15,494 nt of DNA from FLUQ01 sp031548325 (GTDB taxonomy: Bacteria; Desulfobacterota; Desulfovibrionia; Desulfovibrionales; Desulfovibrionaceae): the NCBI GenBank assembly GCA_031548325.1, contig JAVBRE010000086.1, positions 1 to 15,494 on the forward strand, written 5' to 3'. This document shows positions 7,143 through 13,694 of this stretch, piece after piece. Position numbers and translations under genes: made by a program. The stretch's first letter is position 1. Every line of letters starts with the position of its first letter. Under the pieces are notes generated by a model. That model did no database searches. It had not been told where the DNA came from and was given only the letters and a program-made list of their open reading frames with translations.

Positions 7143-7448
7143 GTGAGCATGCGGAAGACCACCTTCACGTTGGCCGAAGCGGCTGATTTGCTCAGTTGCC
7201 ACAAAGAGACCTTGCGCCGGGCTATCGGGGCCGGGGAACTCAGGGCGGCCAGGCTGGGTCGCGAGTATCGCATCTCGCGCATTGATTTGCAGGCCTTTTG
7301 GACTGCCCAGGGCGGCGGCGAACTTTTTTCTTCCGTGCAACTTCAGGGAGAAGACGAGCGAGCGAGCGAGGCCGCGCGGGAAAACGCGCCCAGAGACAAG
7401 ACGACAAAACCCGCCGGGCCGCGGCAGTTGACGCTGCCCACATCGTGA
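7143..7448 (+). CDS. Excisionase/MerR-type helix-turn-helix DNA-binding protein
   Basis: This protein of 99-101 residues starts at GTG 7143 (MSMRKTTF) or, equally possible, at ATG 7149; neither has a strong ribosome site, and a GGATGAG lies at 7137-7143. Residues about 7-55 form a winged-helix excisionase-family domain: TLAEAADLLSCHKETLRRAIGAG is the HTH and ELRAARLGREYRISRIDLQAFW the wing. The remaining C-terminus is charged and probably disordered (EDERASEAARENAPRDKTT). Such domains occur in phage excisionases and in small chromosomal regulators. With no integrase or phage gene in the window, a regulator is more likely. The coding sequence contains four tandem CGAG units (7355-7370). Divergent placement from sel1-rlmN suggests it may act on its own promoter region; this is inference. 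Confidence 0.82.
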   Translation: MSMRKTTFTLAEAADLLSCHKETLRRAIGAGELRAARLGREYRISRIDLQAFWTAQGGGELFSSVQLQGEDERASEAARENAPRDKTTKPAGPRQLTLPTS

Positions 7449-7508
7449 CGGCCGGATCGTCTTGTTTTTTCCACCGTGCGGTGGCGGGCATTCCGGTATA
7501 GGGACGCA

Positions 7509-7527
7509 CGCCTGGAGGCAACAGGCG
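7509..7527 (+). promoter_or_regulatory. Leader hairpin before the 128-aa gene
   Basis: CGCCTG and CAGGCG pair around a 7-base loop (GAGGCAA). The GGA at the loop edge (7514-7516) and the GGA within the ribosome site (7540-7542) are 26 bases apart, an arrangement that could suit CsrA-type binding. No test of this is possible from sequence alone. Confidence 0.35.
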
Positions 7528-7549
7528 CATCCCCTCGAAGGAGAAAAAC

Positions 7550-7936
7550 ATGGCTGAACAATGGCAGGAAGCCGCGGAAGAGCACGTCTTGCACAACGAC
7601 GCCGGGGTGGAAGTGAAATTCCAGGGCAAGCTGTTCTCCGAAAGTTCATACTTCGACGAGGAACAGGGTACCCTGACCCGGTTAAAGCTTTACGTCACCA
7701 GCGACGGCCGTCAGGTTTATTCCGTCGTTTCCGGATCCGATTCCGCCAAATGGCGGCGCGTCTATGTCTTGCATATTGAAGATGATCTGTGCCATATTAA
7801 TAACGGCTTGCAGGAAATTACTTTGCGGGTGGACATGCTCCTTGCCGTCGTTTTCGGCCTTTGCGGGGTTGACGCGACGCAAGCGGACACGTTGCGGGCT
7901 TTTCTGGAAGACACCCTCAAAGCGGCCAACTGCTGA
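7550..7936 (+). CDS. Hypothetical protein, 128 aa
   Basis: I do not recognise this family. The gene is well supported: AAGGAG at 7538-7543, an ATG at the right distance, normal base composition and no plausible competing frame. The protein is soluble and acidic, with no signal peptide or membrane helix. The first 95 residues alternate hydrophobic and polar positions in a way that suggests a beta-rich fold (VEVKFQGKLFSESSYFD, RLKLYVTSDGRQVYSVVSG, WRRVYVLHIEDDLCHINNG). The last 35 look helical (MLLAVVFGLCGVDATQADTL) and end in cysteine. It lies 101 bases after the HTH gene, with a small hairpin (7509-7527) just before its ribosome site, and 140 bases before the CBM48 gene, so it may be transcribed alone or as part of the group. 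Confidence 0.8.
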   Translation: MAEQWQEAAEEHVLHNDAGVEVKFQGKLFSESSYFDEEQGTLTRLKLYVTSDGRQVYSVVSGSDSAKWRRVYVLHIEDDLCHINNGLQEITLRVDMLLAVVFGLCGVDATQADTLRAFLEDTLKAANC

Positions 7937-7971
7937 ACCGTATTCTCTCCGCGTATCGGCCTCCTGTGAGC

Positions 7972-8018
7972 GTTTTTCGTGCTTGTGCGCGAAAAACACG
8001 AAAAAGGGGATATTCCCC
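7972..8018 (+). other. Intergenic structured segment with two alternative stems
   Basis: GTTTTTCG (7972-7979) can pair with CGAAAAAC (7990-7997). The shifted TTTTTCGTG (7973-7981) can instead pair perfectly with CACGAAAAA (7997-8005). A third small stem, GGGGA-TAT-TCCCC (8006-8018), follows. There is no U-run after any of these stems on the plus strand, so this is not a standard terminator. It lies in the 140-base gap between the 128-aa gene and the CBM48 gene. Confidence 0.4.
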
Positions 8019-8040
8019 TCCTGTCGCGGGATTCGTTTGA

Positions 8041-8065
8041 CGGCATAGCGCGAGGCGATATGCCG
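8041..8065 (+). promoter_or_regulatory. Leader hairpin abutting the CBM48 ribosome site
   Basis: CGGCATA (8041-8047) and TATGCCG (8059-8065) pair perfectly around an 11-base loop. The 3' arm ends inside the G-run of the GGGGAG ribosome site (8065-8070), so folding could affect translation of the downstream gene. Confidence 0.4.
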
Positions 8066-8076
8066 GGGAGAAAAAC

Positions 8077-8385
8077 ATGGCCATCACCAAGCAATTTTTA
8101 AAGACAAAGCCTCAGTGCAAGGTGCGCTTTCACCTGACCGCCGTCGAGACGGACAATGCGGAGCAAGTTTCTGTTGTCGGCGACTTCAATGACTGGGATC
8201 CGCAGGCTTCACCCATGCGCCGTCAGAAAAACGGCGATTTTGCGCTGGAGATGAACCTGTCCGCCGGCGCCGGCTTCAAGTTTCGCTACCTGGCCGACGG
8301 CAACCGCTGGCTGAACGATCCCCAGGCCGACGGGTACGAGCATTGCGATTTCGCCCAGGCGGACAACTCCCTGCTGAACTTGTAA
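8077..8385 (+). CDS. Stand-alone CBM48 / isoamylase N-terminal-like (glycogen-binding type) protein
   Basis: This 102-residue protein consists almost entirely of one CBM48/AMPK-beta-like beta-sandwich. The hallmarks are VSVVGDFNDWDPQASPM (strand, turn and the conserved W), then FALEMNLSAGAGFKFRYLADGNRWLNDPQADGYE, with the usual pattern of tryptophans and aromatics for contacting alpha-glucan. In larger enzymes this domain guides branching or debranching enzymes and kinases to glycogen; here there is no catalytic domain, so it may act as a small glycogen-associated or regulatory protein. There is no signal peptide, so it is cytoplasmic. The start is well defined by GGGGAG seven bases upstream. 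The next gene begins only 7 bases after its stop, suggesting co-translation. Confidence 0.9.
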   Translation: MAITKQFLKTKPQCKVRFHLTAVETDNAEQVSVVGDFNDWDPQASPMRRQKNGDFALEMNLSAGAGFKFRYLADGNRWLNDPQADGYEHCDFAQADNSLLNL

Positions 8386-8392
8386 AAGCCGC

Positions 8393-9139
8393 ATGAGCCA
8401 GACCAGCCCGGACCTGACCTTTCTGCACATGCCCCTTGACGGGGTTGCGGCCTATTGGCTCTCGCTGCGCAAGCTGCTGGGCGGTTCGCGCAGCCTGAAA
8501 GCCCTGGAGCCGGAAGCGGAATATGTCAGCGAGCCCTTTGTCCGACACCTTCTGGACATGCTGCTGGCGGAGCTTTCTTCCGACCAGAGCCGCCGTCTCG
8601 CCGAACGCGGCGCGCAGAACGAGCTGGACCGGCTGGACAGACAGTTCGACCTCATGCGCATCGCGGTTCTGGACATCGCCACCGGCGAAAATCCCCTGCG
8701 CACGCTGGCCCGCATCACCGCCTGCTTTCCCGTGCCGCTGCCCAATCCCGAACTGCTGCTTGAAGCCGCCCAGGCCCGCCTGGCCCTTGCCCTGAACGGC
8801 ACAGCCCCGCCGGAATCATACCGGGTGGACCACAACATGGCCGACGAAGCCCTGGTGACCGCCCTGCTCTTTTACGCCACCCTGTCCCGGCGGCACGGCA
8901 AAGCGGCCGCCCGGCCCTTTTTGCCGCAGGCCGGATCTCTCTTTTTCACCGACGCCCTGGCCCTGGTCGTGGACGGCTTTGACGTGCCCTTCGTCCGCAA
9001 ATGGATGAAGAAATTCAAGACGTCCATTCTGAAAGACATGCAGCGCAAAATGGATCTTTCCATCGAGCTCTGCCTTGCCGTTCAGGAACGTCTGCCCTTT
9101 GAGCAGATGCGCTTTCTGGTGCGCGCGTATATTCGCTGA
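8393..9139 (+). CDS. Hypothetical protein, 248 aa, coupled to the CBM48 gene
   Basis: I do not recognise a family. The protein is predicted to be mostly alpha-helical and soluble, with no signal peptide or transmembrane segment. Leu/Ala/Arg-rich helices occupy most of residues 20-130 (LSSDQSRRLAERGAQNELDRLDRQFDLMRIAVLDI). A central part, about 145-200, contains DHNMADEALVTALLFYATLSRRHG, and a basic stretch (FVRKWMKKFKTSILKDMQRKM) lies near the C-terminus. The start ATG at 8393 follows the CBM48 stop by 7 bases and has no good ribosome site, so translation probably depends on the upstream gene. That makes a shared function with the CBM48 protein likely, but what it is cannot be told. The next gene has its own promoter candidate. 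Confidence 0.8.
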   Translation: MSQTSPDLTFLHMPLDGVAAYWLSLRKLLGGSRSLKALEPEAEYVSEPFVRHLLDMLLAELSSDQSRRLAERGAQNELDRLDRQFDLMRIAVLDIATGENPLRTLARITACFPVPLPNPELLLEAAQARLALALNGTAPPESYRVDHNMADEALVTALLFYATLSRRHGKAAARPFLPQAGSLFFTDALALVVDGFDVPFVRKWMKKFKTSILKDMQRKMDLSIELCLAVQERLPFEQMRFLVRAYIR

Positions 9140-9154
9140 CATTCATATAAGCTG

Positions 9155-9184
9155 CTGACAGACAATGCCGCGTCGAGGTATGAT
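9155..9184 (+). promoter_or_regulatory. Candidate sigma-70 promoter for the M16 peptidase gene
   Basis: CTGACA (9155-9160) and TATGAT (9179-9184) are separated by 18 bases. Each matches the consensus at five of six positions. Transcription would start near 9191. The promoter sits in the 104-base gap after the 248-aa gene and would drive the peptidase and the prenyltransferase downstream. Confidence 0.55.
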
Positions 9185-9209
9185 GCGACAGGGAAGGCCC
9201 TATGCTTCC

Positions 9210-9224
9210 GCGCCGACCCGGCGC
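9210..9224 (+). promoter_or_regulatory. Leader hairpin before the M16 peptidase
   Basis: GCGCCG and CGGCGC pair around a 3-base loop (ACC). The hairpin lies 8 bases before the GAGGAG ribosome site (9233-9238). It could protect the 5' end of the message; nothing in it suggests a riboswitch. Confidence 0.35.
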
Positions 9225-9243
9225 ATATCCACGAGGAGAACTC

Positions 9244-12162
9244 ATGAGCACGCACGGTTTTACCAAGGCTTGGGAACAGACAGTCGCGGAATGCAAAAGC
9301 GCGATGGCGCTCTGGCGGCACGACGCCACGGGAGCGGAACTGCTTTCTTGCCGCAACGCCGACGAAAACAAGGTCTTCGGGGTCACCTTTCGCACGCCGC
9401 CGGCCGATTCCACCGGCCTGCCCCACATTCTGGAACATTCCGTGCTCTGCGGTTCCAAAAAGTACCCGGTCAGAGAACCCTTTGTGGAACTGCTCAAAGG
9501 GTCCCTGCAAACTTTTCTCAACGCCTTCACTTACCCGGACAAGACCTGCTATCCCGTGGCCAGCGCCAATGTCCGCGACTTTCGCAATCTGACCGACGTG
9601 TATCTGGACGCGGTCTTTTTTCCGCGTATCAGCGAGGACGTATTCCAGCAGGAAGGCTGGCACCTCGAACCCGGCGATGACGGCGAATTTGTATTCAAGG
9701 GCGTGGTCTACAATGAAATGAAGGGCGTTTTTTCCTCGCCCGAAGCGGTGCTGGGTCGCCATTCCCTGCACGAGCTTTTTCCGGACACGGTCTACGGGCT
9801 GGAATCCGGAGGAGACCCGGAAGTGATCCCCAGCCTGACCTATGCGGACTTCATCCGTTTTCACCGCGCCTATTATCATCCTTCCAACGCCCGTTTCTTC
9901 TTCTGGGGCGACGATGACGAAAGCGAGCGTCTGGCCCAGGTCGGCGCGGCCATCACCGGGTTCAGCCGCCAGACGCCTTCCCCGGCCATAGGTTTGCAGC
10001 CCCATCTGCCCGAACCGCGCTCCGTGCGCGTGCCCTTCGCCGCCGGAGAAGGCGAAAACAAAGGCATGACCGCCTGCAACTGGCTGCTGGCCGAGAGTTC
10101 CGACGTCGAAGGCGCCCTGGCCCTGCGCATGCTGGACCACATCCTGCTGGGCATGCCTGCATCCCCCTTGCGTCGGGCGCTCATCGAATCAGGCCTGGGC
10201 GAAGATCTCACCGGCGACGGTCTGGAAGAAGAACTGCGGCAAAGTTCCTTTTCCGTGGGTCTGCGCGGCGTCGACCCGGCCAAAGCCGGAGAAGTGGAAG
10301 CGCTGATCCTGCAAACCCTCGAACAACTGACCGAAAAAGGCATTCCCGCCCTGTGCGTGGAAGCGGCCGTCAACAGCGTTGAATTCGCCCTGCGTGAAAA
10401 AAACACCGGCCGTTTTCCCGTGGGGCTTGCGGTCATGCTTCAGGCGCTCACCACCTGGCTGCACGACGGCGACCCCCTGGCGTCCCTGCGCTACGAAGCG
10501 CCGCTGGCAGCCATCAAGAAAAAAATCGCGGACGACGAGCCCTATTTCGAAGAGCTCATTCGCCGCTATTTCCTGGAAAACACCCACCGGGCCACTGTAA
10601 CCCTGACGCCGGACCCGTCTTTGGGCGAAGCCAAGGAAGCCGCAGAACGCGAACGCGTGCGCGCCGCCGTGCGCGCCCTGCCGGTAAAGGAACGCGAAGC
10701 GCTGGCCGGCCGAGCCGAAACGTTGAAAGCTCTGCAGGAAAAACCCGATGACCCGGAAGATCTGGCCCGCATCCCTCGTCTGGAAGTGGCGGATCTGCCG
10801 AAAAAAAACAGCGAAATCCCTTCGGAACTTGTCGAGAAAAACGCGGCGCCTCTGCTTTTTCACGGCCTGCCCACTTCCGGCATCGCCTATGTCGAAGGAT
10901 TTTTCGACCTGCAAAACGTGCCGCGGCGCCTCTACCCTCTGCTGCCTCTCATGAGCCGGGCGCTGGTGGAAATGGGCACGAAAAATCGAGATTTTCTCGA
11001 TCTTAACATGGCTATCGCCTGCAAAACGGGCGGCCTTTCGGCCGGGCCCACAATTCTGACCGACGGCCGCAGCCGCTTGCCCCTGCCCAGGCTGGTTGCT
11101 TCGGGCAAGGCCGCTCCCGACAAAATTCGCGATCTCTTCGCTCTGATGCGCGAAATCCTGCTGGAAGCCGAACTGGACGACAAAGAACGCTTTTCGCGCA
11201 TGGTGCTGGAAGAAAAAGCCCGCCTGGAACATTCTCTGGTGCCTTCGGGGCATTCTTTCGTCTCCCTGCGTCTGCGCGCGGCTCAATCTGCTTCCGGGCG
11301 TATGGAAGAAGGCCTCGGCGGCATCGACCATCTGCTGTACCTGCGCGAGTTGGCCAACCGGGTCAACAGCGACTGGCCCGGCGTGCTGGCCGAGCTTGAA
11401 GCCCTGCGCGCCGCAGCCCTTTCCCGAGGCGGTCTGACCTGGAACATTACCGGCGAAGAGACCTGCCGCGCCCTGCTGCTGGAAGAAGCCGCAAACCTGG
11501 CCGTACGTCTGCCCGCATCTTTCGCGCCCGCAATGGTCGCATCCGACCCGGACGCCGCCTGGACTGCCGTCGCTCTGCCCCTGAAAGAGGCGTTTTTGCT
11601 GCCCGCGCAGGTCAACTATGTGGGCCGGGGCGGCAATCTGTACGACAGCGGCTACGGCTACCACGGGTCCGTGCATGTAATCATGAAACAATTGCGCACC
11701 GGCTGGCTGTGGGAAAAGGTGCGCGTGCAGGGCGGGGCCTACGGCGCGTTCTGCTTTTTCGACCGCCTGACCGGCGCCTTTGCCCTGGTTTCCTACCGCG
11801 ACCCCAACATCAAAAACACCATTGACGTCTTCGGCCGTACGGCCGGGCACCTCAGAGGCATCAAGCTTTCGCGCCGGGACCTGGACGCCGCCATCATCGG
11901 AGCCATCGGCGAAGTGGACACATACATGCTGCCCGACGCCAAGGGCATGGCCGCCTTTTCCCGCAGGCTGGTCGGCGACACGAGCGAAACGCGCCAGAAA
12001 ATGCGGGACGAGATTTTCAGCACCACGGAACGACATTTCCGCGAGTTCGGGTCCGTGCTGGCAACAGCTCTGGAAAAGGGCAACATCTGCGTCATCGGCG
12101 GCGCGACTCTGGAAAAGCACGCCGACGACGAGGGCGGCTGGGTCAGTCAAAAGTTACTCTAA
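9244..12162 (+). CDS. PreP-type M16C zinc metallopeptidase
   Basis: This 972-residue protein has the single-chain M16C organisation of presequence protease/falcilysin, with two peptidase halves joined by a hinge. The inverted zinc motif is H61-x2-E64-H65 (HILEHSVLCGS), with the third zinc ligand E158 in VVYNEMKG. The substrate-gripping Arg and Tyr of the C-terminal half are present as R827 and Y833 (VRVQGGAYG). All catalytic residues are therefore intact. The enzyme degrades unstructured peptides of up to several tens of residues. I chose ATG 9244 (MSTHGFTK) over the upstream in-frame start at 9202 because GAGGAG sits at 9233-9238. With this start there is no signal peptide, so it should be cytoplasmic. 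The prenyltransferase gene follows 11 bases later, implying an operon. Confidence 0.95.
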   Translation: MSTHGFTKAWEQTVAECKSAMALWRHDATGAELLSCRNADENKVFGVTFRTPPADSTGLPHILEHSVLCGSKKYPVREPFVELLKGSLQTFLNAFTYPDKTCYPVASANVRDFRNLTDVYLDAVFFPRISEDVFQQEGWHLEPGDDGEFVFKGVVYNEMKGVFSSPEAVLGRHSLHELFPDTVYGLESGGDPEVIPSLTYADFIRFHRAYYHPSNARFFFWGDDDESERLAQVGAAITGFSRQTPSPAIGLQPHLPEPRSVRVPFAAGEGENKGMTACNWLLAESSDVEGALALRMLDHILLGMPASPLRRALIESGLGEDLTGDGLEEELRQSSFSVGLRGVDPAKAGEVEALILQTLEQLTEKGIPALCVEAAVNSVEFALREKNTGRFPVGLAVMLQALTTWLHDGDPLASLRYEAPLAAIKKKIADDEPYFEELIRRYFLENTHRATVTLTPDPSLGEAKEAAERERVRAAVRALPVKEREALAGRAETLKALQEKPDDPEDLARIPRLEVADLPKKNSEIPSELVEKNAAPLLFHGLPTSGIAYVEGFFDLQNVPRRLYPLLPLMSRALVEMGTKNRDFLDLNMAIACKTGGLSAGPTILTDGRSRLPLPRLVASGKAAPDKIRDLFALMREILLEAELDDKERFSRMVLEEKARLEHSLVPSGHSFVSLRLRAAQSASGRMEEGLGGIDHLLYLRELANRVNSDWPGVLAELEALRAAALSRGGLTWNITGEETCRALLLEEAANLAVRLPASFAPAMVASDPDAAWTAVALPLKEAFLLPAQVNYVGRGGNLYDSGYGYHGSVHVIMKQLRTGWLWEKVRVQGGAYGAFCFFDRLTGAFALVSYRDPNIKNTIDVFGRTAGHLRGIKLSRRDLDAAIIGAIGEVDTYMLPDAKGMAAFSRRLVGDTSETRQKMRDEIFSTTERHFREFGSVLATALEKGNICVIGGATLEKHADDEGGWVSQKLL

Positions 12163-12173
12163 GGAGGTGCGCC

Positions 12174-13034
12174 ATGCCCCTGTTCGCCCACGTCGGCATA
12201 CTCTGCCGGATGGTGAAAATCGAGCACTCGGTCTTTGCCCTGCCCTTCGCCTTCATGGGCGCCTTTGCGGCGGCGCGCGGCTGGCCGGGCCTGACGGACC
12301 TGCTGCTGCTGACTATCGCCATGGTCTGCGTGCGCTCTTTTGCCATGGCTTTTAACCGCATCGTGGACGTGCGCTACGACCGCCTGAACCCCAGAACGGC
12401 CGACCGCCCCCTGGTGACAGGCGAGATAACCGCCTTTCAGGCCTGGAGCTTCTGCGGGGTCATGGCCCTGGGTTTCATTTTCGCGGCCTTTCGAATGAAC
12501 GACCTCTGCCTGACCCTCTCGCCTCTGGCCCTGGCCGTGGCCAGCCTGTACAGCTTTACCAAACGCTTCACCTGGCTCTGCCATTTCGTGCTGGGTCTGG
12601 TGCTGGCCATGGCCCCCATGGCCGGGTGGCTGGCCGTGGAACCCGAATTCAGCCCAGGCCCAGTGCTGTTGGCGCTGGCAGTGTTGTTCTGGGTCGGCGG
12701 TTTCGACATCTTCTACGCCTGCCAGGACCTTGATTTCGACGCGCGGTACAAGCTGCATTCCGTGCCGGTACGTTTCGGCATTCCCTCGGCCCTGATCATT
12801 GCCGCTTTCTGCCACGTCAACACTGTGCTCTTTCTGGTCCTGGCGGGCTGGGTTCTCGCGTTCTCCTGGCCCTGGCATCTGGTCTGCGCGGCCGTGGCCG
12901 GCCTGCTGTACTGGGAACACCGCCTGATCCGGCCCGACGACCTGTCGCGCCTGAACATGGCCTTTTTCGCCCTGAACGGAATCGTCTCCGTCGTATTGTT
13001 CGGCGGCGTGCTGGCTGCGGTGTTGGTAAAATAG
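12174..13034 (+). CDS. mqnP: UbiA-family prenyltransferase, probably MqnP (menaquinone, futalosine route)
   Basis: This 286-residue membrane protein has about eight hydrophobic helices. The first Asp-rich motif, N61-x3-D65-x3-D69 (NRIVDVRYD) followed by RTADRPL, and the second, D185-x3-D189 (YACQDLDFD), bind Mg-diphosphate in UbiA enzymes. The continuation RYKLHSVPVRFG is typical of the UbiA-like enzymes assigned to menaquinone synthesis in bacteria using the futalosine pathway. The reaction would be transfer of a polyprenyl chain to a 1,4-dihydroxy-6-naphthoate-type ring at the cytoplasmic membrane. UbiA proper (4-hydroxybenzoate) is the older automatic name and less likely in a strict anaerobe. 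The start is fixed by a near-perfect AAGGAGGTG at 12163-12171. Menaquinone made here would serve the Hmc-type membrane complexes. Confidence 0.87.
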   Translation: MPLFAHVGILCRMVKIEHSVFALPFAFMGAFAAARGWPGLTDLLLLTIAMVCVRSFAMAFNRIVDVRYDRLNPRTADRPLVTGEITAFQAWSFCGVMALGFIFAAFRMNDLCLTLSPLALAVASLYSFTKRFTWLCHFVLGLVLAMAPMAGWLAVEPEFSPGPVLLALAVLFWVGGFDIFYACQDLDFDARYKLHSVPVRFGIPSALIIAAFCHVNTVLFLVLAGWVLAFSWPWHLVCAAVAGLLYWEHRLIRPDDLSRLNMAFFALNGIVSVVLFGGVLAAVLVK

Positions 13035-13044
13035 AATGAGAACA

Positions 13045-13129
13045 GGGCGCCGCCCCGCACCCCGCCGGGGGATGATCCCCCGGACCTCGCAGCCCGGGGG
13101 TAGGGGTTGCAAGGGGCTGAGCCCCTTGC
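13045..13129. repeat. Hairpin-rich intergenic element
   Basis: In the 146-base gap before darP there are three GC-rich inverted repeats in tandem: GGGCG-c-CGCCC (13045-13055); CCGGGGGAT-g-ATCCCCCGG (13065-13083); and GCAAGGGGCT-g-AGCCCCTTGC (13109-13129). Each has a single central base, and none is followed by a U-run. The style resembles dispersed GC-rich intergenic repeats I associate with Desulfovibrio genomes. Copy number cannot be judged from one window. It may also attenuate or end the prenyltransferase transcript. Confidence 0.6.
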
Positions 13130-13180
13130 CCAAGGAGCTCGGGAAGGCTGCGCCTCTTCGGTTCTGTGCAAAAGGATCTT

Positions 13181-13693
13181 ATGACCAATAATGCCGAATA
13201 CAGCGGCAAAAGCCGCTCGCAAAAAAAACGGGAAAGCACCGCCGCGCAGGGCCTGGGCGAGTCCCTGGCCGGCCTGCCTCCCGCCGTTCTGCAGACATTT
13301 GACCTGCCGCAGGAATTTACGCAGGCCATCGCCGACTGGAAAAAATACCCCGGGCACGAAGCCAAGCGCCGCCAGATGCAGTATATCGGCCGCCTGATGC
13401 GCGAATTGGACGAAGACGCCCTGCGCGAAAAGCTGGAAGCGTACCGCGCCCCCGGCCGCGCGGAAACAGCCGCCCTGCATCGCCTGGAAGAGACGCGCGA
13501 CGCGCTGGTGAACAACGAGGGGGACGCGTTGGAACAGGCCTTGCGCGACCTGGCGGCGGAGTTTCCTGACGCCGAAATTTCCCGTCTGCGGCACCTGGCG
13601 CAACTGGCCCGTCAGGAACGGGACAAGAAACGGCCGCCCAAGGCGTATCGCGAACTGTTTCGCTGCCTGAGGGCCCTGCATACGGAGAGCTAA
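13181..13693 (+). CDS. darP: DarP (YjgA, DUF615), 50S ribosome assembly factor
   Basis: This 170-residue helical, charged protein of the YjgA/DUF615 family associates with 50S precursors late in assembly in E. coli. Family features visible are a basic N-terminus with SRSQKKRES, then LPPAVLQTFDLPQEFTQAI, the conserved RRQMQYIGRLMRELDEDALREKLE and, near the end, SRLRHLAQLARQERDKKRPPKAYRELFRCLRAL. The length is close to the 183 residues of E. coli. I place the start at ATG 13181, which has AAGGA five bases upstream, rather than the in-frame GTG at 13166. It lies downstream of a hairpin-rich gap and one base before the M15 peptidase gene, so the two are almost certainly co-transcribed. Confidence 0.93.
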   Translation: MTNNAEYSGKSRSQKKRESTAAQGLGESLAGLPPAVLQTFDLPQEFTQAIADWKKYPGHEAKRRQMQYIGRLMRELDEDALREKLEAYRAPGRAETAALHRLEETRDALVNNEGDALEQALRDLAAEFPDAEISRLRHLAQLARQERDKKRPPKAYRELFRCLRALHTES

Positions 13694-13694
13694 C

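Noticed and set aside
7143..7448. Prophage or integrative element marked by the excisionase-type gene
   Set aside because: There is no integrase, attachment-like repeat, phage gene or composition shift nearby; a chromosomal regulator is the simpler reading.
7471..7484. CCACCGTGCGGTGG hairpin after the HTH gene as a terminator
   Set aside because: The stem is short with a 4-base loop and its T-run lies before it, not after it, so it does not fit a plus-strand terminator.
9202..9243. Upstream in-frame start for the M16 peptidase
   Set aside because: The GAGGAG site at 9233-9238 fits ATG 9244, and the extension overlaps the leader hairpin.
10189..12150. 653-codon open frame on the minus strand opposite the M16 peptidase
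   Set aside because: It is a shadow of a gene with intact catalytic motifs, and its translation has no recognisable family features.
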